DNA from: SB11 sp035906255
GTDB taxonomy: Bacteria; Bacteroidota; Bacteroidia; UBA8524
NCBI GenBank assembly: GCA_035906255.1
Contig: JAMIFM010000010.1
Location: 1-64,000 of the forward strand
Reading direction: 5' to 3'
DNA: 64,000 nucleotides
The translations under genes and the position numbers were made by a program. Numbering within the stretch: position 1 is the first letter of the stretch; every line of letters starts with the position of its first letter. This document shows, piece by piece, positions 34,401 to 42,531 of this stretch. Below the pieces are notes generated by a model. It made no database searches and had not been told where the DNA came from. It saw only the letters and a list, made by a program, of their open reading frames with translations.

Positions 34401-35630
34401 ATGAAAGTACTTGATAAAATTACAATGAGAAGAGGAATATATGCAGTGGTTTTAACCGCAATGGGGATGTTGTTTTCAGCAGCCGTTAGTGCCCAAAGTG
34501 CAGGCGGAGCCAAAAAAGAGGCACTTGCCTACCGTTTGGGTTTTAATGCCAATATGCCCTTTGTTACTGCTTATACTGATACTTTTAAGAGCCGTGTAGG
34601 CTGGGGCTTGTGGGGCGAGGCTGAGTATAAACTCTCTAACCGCTGGCGGATAATGCCCGGGTTGGGATATAACAGTTTTGGGTTTAACCAGTATTTTTAT
34701 AACGATTCAGGGGCGGTTGAGCGTCGGATTATTACCGAGCATTATATGGAACTGGGGTCGAGGTTTTCGTATCAACCGCTCCAAGATGAAAATAGTGTGC
34801 GTATAATTCTTGGTGCAGCATTTTCATTTTTGGTTGACCGAAAAACCAGTTTGCCCGATATTGAGGGTACTAATATTACCCGTTTAACCCTTGACAACAA
34901 AAAATCAATGCAGCCCGGTATTTTATTGAGTGCAGGTTTTATGGCTCCGCTTAGTAAACATATTGATCTTGGAATACAATACAATCATGGTTTGCCGGCT
35001 AAAATACATCCGCTGGATGTGGTAGGCAGGGTAGGTAGTTTGCAAGTGAAGCTGAACTACAAAATTGTGCCCAAAAGGGCAGGAACAATGTTAAAGACTA
35101 ATGATGATGTTATGGTTGAGGGGGCTACTGATTTGCCCTATAAGCACGATAGCCTGATGCTTATTGTGCGTGTGAAAGAGAACTTTACCCGTATAGCATT
35201 ACTGAAAGACCAAGGGTATTTTGCCGATGCTGAGCAAGAGCGGTTAAAGGCACTGGAACAAGCGATGGAGATACGAGACGCATTTGCCAAAAAGTTTAGC
35301 TTTATACCCGTTTATTTTATATACGACAGCGATAGCAAATTGGCTTTGAAGGGAGAGTTTGACGGTATTTTGCTTAACAGTGCAATGGAGCGCGACAGCA
35401 CCATTAAACTGCCTGCAAAACAGCACTTGTTTGCCGAGTTTGCAAGGCAATATGATGAAGTGAGCAACACCAGCGGTATGTACGGGTTGGTGATATATAC
35501 CGATAAGTTTAAGAATATACCCGAGCCTTTTCCTGCATTTGTTTCAAATGCGTATGGATTTTTGAATGAAGCGGAAGTGGTGGCAAAGTTTGAAAAACGC
35601 CTGAAAAAATATTTCGCCCCAAAACAATAA
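34401..35630 (+). CDS. Outer-membrane beta-barrel protein with unknown C-terminal domain
   Basis: 409 residues. Signal peptide (about 9-32, ending S-A-A-V-S-A-Q). Residues about 40-225 have the alternating aromatic strand pattern of an outer-membrane beta-barrel (G-F-N-A-N-M-P, W-R-I-M-P-G-L-G-Y). The remaining 180 residues form a mixed alpha/beta domain with no recognised family (K-H-D-S-L-M-L-I-V-R-V to the end). Followed 7 nt later by a membrane protein gene, probably one operon. Confidence 0.7.
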   Translation: MKVLDKITMRRGIYAVVLTAMGMLFSAAVSAQSAGGAKKEALAYRLGFNANMPFVTAYTDTFKSRVGWGLWGEAEYKLSNRWRIMPGLGYNSFGFNQYFYNDSGAVERRIITEHYMELGSRFSYQPLQDENSVRIILGAAFSFLVDRKTSLPDIEGTNITRLTLDNKKSMQPGILLSAGFMAPLSKHIDLGIQYNHGLPAKIHPLDVVGRVGSLQVKLNYKIVPKRAGTMLKTNDDVMVEGATDLPYKHDSLMLIVRVKENFTRIALLKDQGYFADAEQERLKALEQAMEIRDAFAKKFSFIPVYFIYDSDSKLALKGEFDGILLNSAMERDSTIKLPAKQHLFAEFARQYDEVSNTSGMYGLVIYTDKFKNIPEPFPAFVSNAYGFLNEAEVVAKFEKRLKKYFAPKQ

Positions 35631-35637
35631 AAACCTC

Positions 35638-36444
35638 ATGGAAAACCACAATGCCTACCTGAAAGTTAATTATATGGAACCCGGCATGATGGTGGGAGTT
35701 GTTTTTGCAGCAATGTTTGTAGGGATGGGGGCGATGTTTGCTCTTATTATGGTAGGCTCGCCCGTTTGGCTGACTGTTGCTTTGTTTTTGGGAGTTATCA
35801 CCGTTGTTATTTTCAGTTTTATTTACACGGGTGAGTTTTGGTTATACAACGACCGATTGGAACAAAAGCTAACCCCTAAATTGGCATTTATCTTAAAGCC
35901 TAAGCAGGCAGTGTATTATTGGCGCGACCTTGAAAGTTATTTGTTAGACTCAGAGTTAACACGCAGCAGCGGGGAGCGCAAATACATTAAACTCTATTTT
36001 ATTAATCCTACACGGGTAGTTGCCTTTAATGAAGGTAACGATGCAGATACACGGCAGCAATTTGCAGCTTTTGCATCAAAGTTTATTGAGTTATTGGATA
36101 CCAAGGATACACAAGTTGATGACCGGTTGGTCAGGCCTGTTGTTGAGTCCTTTCCGACTGTTGAAAATACTGGTGTTTCCAATGAGTTGCAAACACCTCA
36201 ACCTGTTGTTGAAAAGCCCATAAAAGCACACGCCCGAAAAGGTTTCTACGATACCATTTGGGCAAAACTGATTACAGTAGTGTTTTTGTTGGCAACAGCC
36301 GTTATTTTAGCCCTTTATTCATTCCCTGAAACATTTGGTATTTCGCCATTTAATGGTAGCAATTCGTGGCGGCTTTGGGCTATACTAATACCCGGCACAT
36401 TATACATGATGGGCAGAACCTTTTGGACTAAAAAGAAGCCTTAA
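35638..36444 (+). CDS. Membrane protein with PH-like middle region, unknown
   Basis: 268 residues. Two membrane helices near the N-terminus (about 17-62), a soluble middle (about 65-195) beginning E-F-W-L-Y-N-D-R-L-E-Q-K and containing Y-Y-W-R-D-L-E-S-Y, similar in style to bacterial PH domains, then two more helices (about 206-262). Role unknown. Close spacing to the upstream barrel gene suggests co-transcription. Confidence 0.7.
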   Translation: MENHNAYLKVNYMEPGMMVGVVFAAMFVGMGAMFALIMVGSPVWLTVALFLGVITVVIFSFIYTGEFWLYNDRLEQKLTPKLAFILKPKQAVYYWRDLESYLLDSELTRSSGERKYIKLYFINPTRVVAFNEGNDADTRQQFAAFASKFIELLDTKDTQVDDRLVRPVVESFPTVENTGVSNELQTPQPVVEKPIKAHARKGFYDTIWAKLITVVFLLATAVILALYSFPETFGISPFNGSNSWRLWAILIPGTLYMMGRTFWTKKKP

Positions 36445-36632
36445 TCACAAAAAATTATTCTTATCATGCTATTATCAACGGGTTATTACAAGGGGTGTAT
36501 AATTAAATAAACACTTTGAAACCCGCTATTTTCCTGAAAAGATTACACAACATATTTCTTGTGTTAACATAGTGTGAACAAGCGGTCATACTCTGCTAAC
36601 CCTTGTGTAACAATATGTGCAATATTTTGCTT

Positions 36633-36640
36633 TAGCTTTG
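36633..36640 (+). promoter_or_regulatory. -7 promoter box inside the 5' part of the next frame
   Basis: TAGCTTTG, an exact TAnnTTTG match. A GTG in frame with the downstream gene lies 5 nt after it (36646-36648). Confidence 0.45.
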
Positions 36641-36645
36641 TGTTA

Positions 36646-37803
36646 GTGTTTTCAGGCCAATCAGAATATCCGCTAAATTATACTCCCGATTTTGAAAGGG
36701 AGGCTCGTCTTCAACAGCTATACGACAGGTTGGAGAGGAAGATTTCTTTTTTCTCATTACCTGAAAACGAAATCAAGAAAATGGCGTCGGCGGCATCGGA
36801 TATTGAATCGTGCTGCATAGTGGGGTTTGATAACGAAAAACTGGACACCCTGTTCCCCGAAGATATTTACAATTTCTGCCTTGCTATCGAAGAGGGGTAT
36901 AGCCCTTCGGTAACTCATTTAGAGGCTTGGCTGAGCAAGAATATAAAAACGCTTAAGCCTGAGCATCCTGAAACGTTGTTGGCTTTGGTAGGCGGTTTAA
37001 CTAAAAACGCAGGCAGTGAGTTTTCAGCTTCGCTGGATATAGGCGGCTTGCGCCCCTGCTTCTCACACATACTAAATCCGGCAAACGGCGGGGTATTTAC
37101 CCAAAGCTGGATGCTTAGGATGCTGGTGCAAATTACACGTCCGTTTAAAAACTATCCTCTATCGTACCCCGCATTGGTACAATCGGTGTTTCTTAAAACC
37201 AAAGGGATTACGTTGCGCAATTTGTTCACCGTAAATCTTGCGGCAATCAATCAAAAGAGCCTGCTGAACGAGCATACTGAAGCATTAGCCGGACTGACTG
37301 TTGGTCAGTTGCGCGATACAGATTTAACACCTTTGCTTGAAGTTGGGTACACAATTACCGAAGACAGCTTGCAACGGGTAGATGGCTTATTGCGCCAATT
37401 ATACAGGCAAAATGCAGGCTACCAAAAGCGTGAGCCGCGTATGCGCAATATGCTGAACTTTTTGTACGACGAAGGACTTGATGTGGTTGGTGCGCACTCG
37501 CAAGAGTTTAACGAGCGTCAGCAGCAAATTATACGCTACCTGTTCTCAAAACGGTATTTGGGTACTAAAGAGCTTACGCTTGATTTTAAATGCGACCGTA
37601 AGACTATACAACGCGATTTTTCTAAATTATTGAGCACCGAAGTAGTGCGCAGTATAGGCAATGGCAGCGCGCTTAAATACTGTATAAATCTTAAAACCAA
37701 CAGCTACGATATGTTGGAAATATACAGCGTGCCCGTGCGCAAACGCGAAGAATACCAAGAAAGCCTTTTTGGTGAAGAAATTTGGGAAACGAAAAAAGCC
37801 TGA
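36646..37803 (+). CDS. Hypothetical protein with C-terminal winged-helix domain
   Basis: The frame is open from a GTG at 36574, but codons 1-24 read like translated promoter DNA. The GTG at 36646, 5 nt after a -7 box, is preferred (385 residues); the start is uncertain. Most of the protein is helical with no known family. Near the C-terminus R-Q-Q-Q-I-I-R-Y-L-F, K-E-L-T-L-D-F-K-C-D-R-K-T-I-Q-R-D-F and a short wing form a DeoR-like winged helix, suggesting nucleic-acid binding. Ends in a hairpin shared with the convergent neighbour. Confidence 0.65.
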   Translation: MFSGQSEYPLNYTPDFEREARLQQLYDRLERKISFFSLPENEIKKMASAASDIESCCIVGFDNEKLDTLFPEDIYNFCLAIEEGYSPSVTHLEAWLSKNIKTLKPEHPETLLALVGGLTKNAGSEFSASLDIGGLRPCFSHILNPANGGVFTQSWMLRMLVQITRPFKNYPLSYPALVQSVFLKTKGITLRNLFTVNLAAINQKSLLNEHTEALAGLTVGQLRDTDLTPLLEVGYTITEDSLQRVDGLLRQLYRQNAGYQKREPRMRNMLNFLYDEGLDVVGAHSQEFNERQQQIIRYLFSKRYLGTKELTLDFKCDRKTIQRDFSKLLSTEVVRSIGNGSALKYCINLKTNSYDMLEIYSVPVRKREEYQESLFGEEIWETKKA

Positions 37804-37826
37804 TGCTAAAACAGCTACAGGCTTTT
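37794..37826. terminator. Bidirectional terminator between convergent genes
   Basis: AAAAGCCTG (37794-37802) pairs with CAGGCTTTT (37818-37826). The left arm overlaps the stop codon of the winged-helix gene. Confidence 0.6.
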
Positions 37827-37848
37827 AAAAGTTCTTACTGCGTAATTC

Positions 37849-38070
37849 TTACAGTTCGTCTTCGTTAAAAAAGTAATCCTCATCAGTGGGATAATCCTGC
37901 CAAACCTCTTCAATACTTTCGTAAGGTTCGCCGTCGTCCTCCAGTTCTTGTAGGTTTTCAATCACCTCAAGCGGAGCACCTGAGCGTATGGCATAGTCTA
38001 TCAATTCGTCCTTAGTAGCGGGCCAGGGAGCGTCGTCCAAATATGAGGCTAATTCTAATGTCCAGTACAT
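37849..38070 (-). CDS. DUF2795 family small protein
   Basis: 73 residues, very acidic C-terminus (D-E-D-Y-F-F-N-E-D-E-L). M-Y-W-T-L-E-L-A-S-Y-L-D-D-A-P-W-P-A-T-K-D-E-L-I-D-Y-A, given here with separators, and the A-P-L-E-V-I-E-N-L-Q-E-L motif fit the DUF2795 fold, common and usually highly conserved in Bacteroidota. Cytoplasmic, function unknown. Alone, upstream of no partner. Confidence 0.88.
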   Translation of the reverse strand: MYWTLELASYLDDAPWPATKDELIDYAIRSGAPLEVIENLQELEDDGEPYESIEEVWQDYPTDEDYFFNEDEL

Positions 38071-38173
38071 AAGCCTGTCTTTTATTTTTTCGCGAAATTA
38101 AACTTTTTTGTTAAAAATCAAATAGTGATTTTTTTGAAGGCCGTTTTTGCTGCATTTTTTATGCTAACGGTGT

Positions 38174-39358
38174 TTAGTAGGTGGTATTAAAACTGCCCAA
38201 TGCCTTTACAAACGTTATCAATTTGTCGCGCAGTTCGTCCACGTTGTTTTTTTGTGAGGCTGATATAAACACCACCGGGGCATTCTCTTTTGCCATCCAT
38301 GTGTTTTTTAACTGTGATAACGATACGGGGGTGTCCACCTCTTCGCCGTTTTGCGCATAGCTAATGTGGTCTTCGGCTCTGTAAAGGTCAATTTTGTTCA
38401 TTACCATCAAAGCGGGTTTGTGCTCGGCTTTTATCTCGCGCAACGTTTCTTTCACCACCTGTATGTGCTCCTCAAAATTAGGATGCGATATATCCACCAC
38501 GTGAAGCAAAAGGTCTGCTTCGCGCACCTCATCCAAGGTCGATTTAAAACTCTCCACCAGCATGTGCGGTAGTTTACGTATAAACCCTACTGTATCCGAT
38601 AGCAAAAAAGGGGTGTTATCAAACACCACTTTGCGTACAGTACTATCCAGCGTGGCAAACAGCTTATTTTCTGCCAAAACATCGCTTTTGGTAAGCAAAT
38701 TCATAATGGTGCTTTTGCCCACGTTGGTATAGCCTACTAAAGCTACCCTAATTACCCCGTCGCGGTTTTTGCGGCGGGTAAGGTTTTGTTTGTCAATTTC
38801 GGCCAATCGTTCTTTTAGCAAGCTGATGCGATTACGTATTCCACGACGGTCAGTTTCAATCTCACTTTCACCCGGTCCTCTTGTGCCCACGCCCCCTTGG
38901 TGTTTGCTAAGGTGCGTCCACATACGGGTAAGTCGGGGTAAAATGTATTGGGTTTGGGCAAGTTCTACTTGTGCCTTGGCCGTTGCCGTTTGGGCGCGTG
39001 TTGCAAAAATATCGAGTATAAGGTTGGCACGGTCAAGTACTTTACAGTTCAATTCCTGTTCAATATTCCTTACCTGACTGGGCGAAAGCTCATCGTCAAA
39101 AATCACTGTATCCACCTTATACTCTTCAATGTACAAGCGGATGTCTTCCAGCTTGCCTTTTCCTACAAAGGTGCGTATATCGGGACGTTCCAGCTTTTGG
39201 GTGAATTTTTTTAAGGTTTTCACCCCTGCTGTTTCGGCCAAAAACTCAAGCTCATCTAAGTATTCCTTGGCTTGGTAATCGCGCTGTTTTTGGGTTTGCA
39301 CGGCTACCAGTACCGCAGTTTCCTGTTTTTTGGCGGTATCAAAAAGTTGTTTCTTCAA
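38174..39358 (-). CDS. hflX: GTPase HflX
   Basis: 394 residues. N-terminal HflX domain (about 20-190) with T-F-V-G-K-G-K-L and the G-P-G-E-S-E-I-E-T-D-R-R linker. G domain with GYTNVGKST (G1), D-T-V-G-F-I (G3) and M-N-K-I-D (G4). HflX splits stalled or hibernating 70S ribosomes and binds the 50S subunit. The start is a TTG, and the box at 39378-39385 supports it. Confidence 0.95.
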   Translation of the reverse strand: MKKQLFDTAKKQETAVLVAVQTQKQRDYQAKEYLDELEFLAETAGVKTLKKFTQKLERPDIRTFVGKGKLEDIRLYIEEYKVDTVIFDDELSPSQVRNIEQELNCKVLDRANLILDIFATRAQTATAKAQVELAQTQYILPRLTRMWTHLSKHQGGVGTRGPGESEIETDRRGIRNRISLLKERLAEIDKQNLTRRKNRDGVIRVALVGYTNVGKSTIMNLLTKSDVLAENKLFATLDSTVRKVVFDNTPFLLSDTVGFIRKLPHMLVESFKSTLDEVREADLLLHVVDISHPNFEEHIQVVKETLREIKAEHKPALMVMNKIDLYRAEDHISYAQNGEEVDTPVSLSQLKNTWMAKENAPVVFISASQKNNVDELRDKLITFVKALGSFNTTY

Positions 39359-39377
39359 TCAAAAAAAATTAGAACTG

Positions 39378-39385
39378 CAAAAATA
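39378..39385 (-). promoter_or_regulatory. -7 promoter box for hflX
   Basis: TATTTTTG on the minus strand, an exact TAnnTTTG match, 19 nt before the TTG start. Confidence 0.55.
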
Positions 39386-39421
39386 GTAACTAATCCGTTG
39401 TGCACTTGCATAAATATGGGG

Positions 39422-39835
39422 TTATACTAATTGACTATCAATCTCGATAGTACCTGTTAGTATTTTTGCAACGGGGCAAGCTTTGGCAACAGTTAGTAAA
39501 CGTTGTTGCTGCTCAGGCGATAAAGCACCATTTAAATGCAGCCTGCGGATAAAAACCGTGTGCTTGCCTTGCGGGGTTTCTTCCTGCTCCATGTTTAAGG
39601 TTACGTGTACACTTTCCAGCGGCCAGTTTTTTCGTTCGGCATACATTTTTACTGTTATAGCCGTGCAGCTTCCCAAACTTGCCAGCAGCAACTGATAGGG
39701 TGCCGGGCCTTTATCAAAGCCGCCTTTACTTTCGGGTTCATCAGCCAAAAAAACATGGTTAACGGTATCAACTTGGGTGGTGTATTTATCGCTTCCTAAA
39801 AGTATTCTTACATCGTTATCAAGCAGTTTTTCCAT
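39422..39835 (-). CDS. OsmC family protein
   Basis: 137 residues. The two reactive cysteines of the OsmC/Ohr fold are in L-G-S-C-T-A-I-T-V-K-M-Y (about residue 57) and A-C-P-V-A-K-I-L-T-G (about 119). The family reduces organic hydroperoxides or hydrolyses thioesters; this shorter YhfA-like form is less well characterised. Sits alone upstream of hflX on the same strand. Confidence 0.9.
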   Translation of the reverse strand: MEKLLDNDVRILLGSDKYTTQVDTVNHVFLADEPESKGGFDKGPAPYQLLLASLGSCTAITVKMYAERKNWPLESVHVTLNMEQEETPQGKHTVFIRRLHLNGALSPEQQQRLLTVAKACPVAKILTGTIEIDSQLV

Positions 39836-39954
39836 ATTTCAATATAGGCTAATTTTTTCAAACCGCTGTATAGTGCCGTTTTTATAAGCAACTGTCATTT
39901 TTTTGTATAATAATCTGTAATGGTTAAAATATTTTGGCATTTACGTCGTTTTTC

Positions 39955-40044
39955 ATGATGTTTAAGGATAGTTTTTTCGCATTAAAACATGTTTATCCCT
40001 CTTTTTTTGGGGCATTTGGTGGCTTAGTCAAATGCAGTAAGTAA
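39955..40044 (+). CDS. Possible 29-residue small protein
   Basis: ATG at 39955 with a second ATG right after, stop TAA at 40042-40044. The peptide starts M-M-F-K-D-S-F-F and ends F-F-G-A-F-G-G-L-V-K-C-S-K: aromatic and hydrophobic with Lys and one Cys near the end. It is followed 25 nt later by a rho-independent terminator and has a weak -7-like box 17 nt upstream. ORFs of this size arise by chance, so position is the main support. It might be a membrane-active peptide or only part of a non-coding RNA. Confidence 0.35.
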   Translation: MMFKDSFFALKHVYPSFFGAFGGLVKCSK

Positions 40045-40069
40045 AATTTTTAATGTTTGGTATGGTGTT

Positions 40070-40106
40070 CAGGCAGGGCCAAAAGGGGTCCTGCCTGTTT
40101 TTTTTA
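40070..40106 (+). terminator. Orphan plus-strand terminator
   Basis: CAGGCAGGGCC pairs with GGTCCTGCCTG (one G-U) followed by a run of eight or more T. No annotated plus-strand gene lies upstream for over 2 kb; the T9SS gene starts 63 nt downstream. Confidence 0.8.
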
Positions 40107-40168
40107 TTAGCTACCCAACCCCCGCCATTTTTCATACGTGATAGTGAATAAGAAAACATTAAACTCTT

Positions 40169-42208
40169 ATGAAAAAATTACTCTTAGCAATTGTGGCTGT
40201 TTGTAGTTTTGCCCTATATAGCAAGGCGCAAAACACAATCAGTGTTTATGGCTCTATCGATACTGCCATATCAGGAAAAAAAGTATGGATTGGTTTCTCC
40301 GGCGGGCCCGGCTCAGGCTGTTTCTTTATTGATAGTACTGTAACTACCTCTTCAGGCGATTACTATTTTCCATCGTTAAGTTTGGGTGCTTGCAGCTACG
40401 GTAGTATTTGGGTGAGTACCATCGGCTGCCGCAACTATTACGATACTCTTACCCAGCATGATTTTTTTGACTCAACCAAAAACTACGATACTCTTTGGCT
40501 GAACTTTAAGTATTGCGATACAGGGTGCAGCAGGTTTTATACTTCGGCTTATAGTTTCGCTAATCCATTTACCAAAGAAATTACAGTAGATGCAAATACC
40601 AATGGGAACAAGTTTCATTGGAACTTACCGGGCGGTAGCAAATACAACGGTTTGGGTACTACATTTTCAGTGCCGTCGGCAGGTGCCTACAATATGTCTT
40701 TTGTATCAAGAGATACATTGAAAGGTTGCTACGATTCAATACCTGTGTACAGTTATATGATGGCATACGATAGCGTATTTGTAAAAGGCCAGATAGATAC
40801 CCCTATAAACAATCATCCGGTATTAGTCTCTCAATATACAAGCTGGCAAGGTTGGTGGCATACCGAAACGTTTTACACCAACAGCAGTGGTCAATACTCG
40901 GGATGGTTTAAAGTGTTAGACTCAACCGGTAAGATAAACGCGTCTATTTTGAATTGCCGTAATGACTCGATTGTTAACGATAACCCTCATTTTAACTACC
41001 GTGATACTGTGATTATCGATTTTGTTTATTGCCCTCCCTACAATCCATGCGCCGGATTCTCAATCAATTTTAGTTCTTATACTTCGGGCACAACGGCTAA
41101 TTTTTACCCTTATGGTTCAACTACAGCAACTGCTTTCTATTGGTCGTTTGGTGATGGAGGCTGGTCAACAACTAAATACCCAACGCATAATTATGCTGCG
41201 GTTGATAGTGTTTATAACGTTTGTGTAATTGCGTCGGATACGGTGCGGGGATGTATGGATACCATTTGCAAAAATGTACACATCGACCCACGTTCATTCC
41301 TTGCCGGATATGTTGATTTGGATAGTACCTCTTCACAAATTGACAGCGGTTTTTGCCGTGTTTGGTTGATTAAAAAAGACAGCGTTGGCAGCGATGTGTT
41401 GCTTACTGCCATTGATTCGATAGACCTAAGCGACTCAAGTTATTATACATTCAGGGTTATGCCCGGTAATTATTTGGTAAAAGCAGCGTTATTGCCTTCG
41501 TCAATATTCTATAACGATTATTTGCCTACCTACCATACTAAGGCCAGCTTGTGGAGCAGTGCCACTAATGTATCTATTACCACAAGCCCATATACATTAG
41601 CAAATATTACATTGATAAAAGGCAGCAACCCCGGTGGTTCAGGCTTTATCGGTGGTTTTGTTTCGGTAGGTGCCAATAAAACAGGTGATCCGGTTGAAAA
41701 GGCCGATGTATTGTTGTTTACTGCTGCCGGAAACCCGGTTGCGTTTGTTAAAACCGATGGTGGCGGTCAGTATGCGTTTAATAACCTTGCTTTTGGCAGC
41801 TACAAAGTGCGTATTGAAGTAGTAGGCAAACCCAGCGAAGAGTATTTAGTAACTCTTGACGCAAACAACCCAAGTGCTGCTAATGGTAATTTTGAGGTGA
41901 ACAGCAAAGACATTAAACTGAAAAAATCAGGCACAGGAATACTTGAAACAACTGCCGCAGCTTTGGGTATTTACCCCAACCCCGCAAGTAATAATGTTTC
42001 GGTGAGCTTTGAAAATGCTGCTACCGGTAGTGCAACAATCACCATCAGCGATTTGGCTGGCAAGGTGGTAAAAACCGCAGCTTACCCCGCCACACAAGGC
42101 AACAACATTCTAAGTATTGACTTAGACGGTTTGAAAAACGGCTTATACATCATAGGTGTTAATACAGCCCACGCCCAATACACAGGCAGGGTGTCTGTTA
42201 GCAAATAA
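40169..42208 (+). CDS. T9SS type A secreted protein with PKD domain
   Basis: 679 residues. Signal peptide (MKKLLLAIVAVCSFALYSKA). Two Cys-rich similar modules (about 25-115 and 200-300) with I-D-T-P-I-N-N-H and S-I-L-N-C-R-N. A PKD domain follows at about 305-375 (F-Y-W-S-F-G-D-G-G-W-S-T). Around 490-580 is a carboxypeptidase-regulatory-like beta sandwich (Y-A-F-N-N-L-A-F-G-S-Y-K-V). A T9SS type A domain ends it (I-Y-P-N-P-A-S-N-N-V). Probably an adhesive or structural surface protein. Confidence 0.85.
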   Translation: MKKLLLAIVAVCSFALYSKAQNTISVYGSIDTAISGKKVWIGFSGGPGSGCFFIDSTVTTSSGDYYFPSLSLGACSYGSIWVSTIGCRNYYDTLTQHDFFDSTKNYDTLWLNFKYCDTGCSRFYTSAYSFANPFTKEITVDANTNGNKFHWNLPGGSKYNGLGTTFSVPSAGAYNMSFVSRDTLKGCYDSIPVYSYMMAYDSVFVKGQIDTPINNHPVLVSQYTSWQGWWHTETFYTNSSGQYSGWFKVLDSTGKINASILNCRNDSIVNDNPHFNYRDTVIIDFVYCPPYNPCAGFSINFSSYTSGTTANFYPYGSTTATAFYWSFGDGGWSTTKYPTHNYAAVDSVYNVCVIASDTVRGCMDTICKNVHIDPRSFLAGYVDLDSTSSQIDSGFCRVWLIKKDSVGSDVLLTAIDSIDLSDSSYYTFRVMPGNYLVKAALLPSSIFYNDYLPTYHTKASLWSSATNVSITTSPYTLANITLIKGSNPGGSGFIGGFVSVGANKTGDPVEKADVLLFTAAGNPVAFVKTDGGGQYAFNNLAFGSYKVRIEVVGKPSEEYLVTLDANNPSAANGNFEVNSKDIKLKKSGTGILETTAAALGIYPNPASNNVSVSFENAATGSATITISDLAGKVVKTAAYPATQGNNILSIDLDGLKNGLYIIGVNTAHAQYTGRVSVSK

Positions 42209-42243
42209 CTGTCAATTGTAGTTAAGTACTTTTAATCCGAGAG

Positions 42244-42272
42244 AGCGGGGCAGTACAGCCCCGCTTTTTTGT
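42244..42272 (+). terminator. Terminator after the PKD protein
   Basis: AGCGGGGC (42244-42251), 6-nt loop, GCCCCGCT (42258-42265), then TTTTT. Confidence 0.9.
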
Positions 42273-42307
42273 TTTTACAGCATATAAAATGCTGTTTTGG
42301 TTAGGTA

Positions 42308-42478
42308 TTCGTTCCGAATGGTTTTAAACCATTCGGAACGAACCCTGCAACAGCGGCGGGCTTTATACCCGTTGCTATTCTCGATGTTTCAAATACTACA
42401 GCATATTAAATCACCTCAAATGGTTTTAAACCATTCGAGGTGATTTAAATTTAACAGCACGGACTTTACGTCTGTAGC
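42308..42478. repeat. REP-like palindromes, locus 4
   Basis: A 35-nt palindrome at 42308-42342 (17-nt arms, core GGTTTTAAACC); a weaker AGCGGCGGG-CTTTATA-CCCGTTGCT stem near 42352-42377; a 39-nt palindrome at 42408-42446 with one mismatch and the same GGTTTTAAACC core; and ACGGACTTTACGTCTGT near 42459-42475. These fill most of the gap 42209-42531. Confidence 0.8.
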
Positions 42479-42518
42479 AAATACCCAAAATACATCTGCT
42501 ACATTACATCCAAAACCC

Positions 42519-42526
42519 TATTTTTG
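42519..42526 (+). promoter_or_regulatory. -7 promoter box for the flavoprotein gene
   Basis: TATTTTTG, an exact TAnnTTTG match. Five nt separate it from the ATC at 42532, where the homology-expected protein start lies. Confidence 0.5.
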
Positions 42527-42531
42527 CGCCC

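Larger units (their letters stand above)
39836..40168. other. Gene-free interval with orphan terminator and a 29-codon ORF
   Basis: Both flanking annotated genes read away from the centre (OsmC minus, T9SS plus). The plus strand carries TTTG at 39902-39905, TATTTTGG at 39930-39937, a small ORF (39955-40044) and a terminator (40070-40106). This looks like a small independent transcript or a leader attenuator. Confidence 0.45.
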
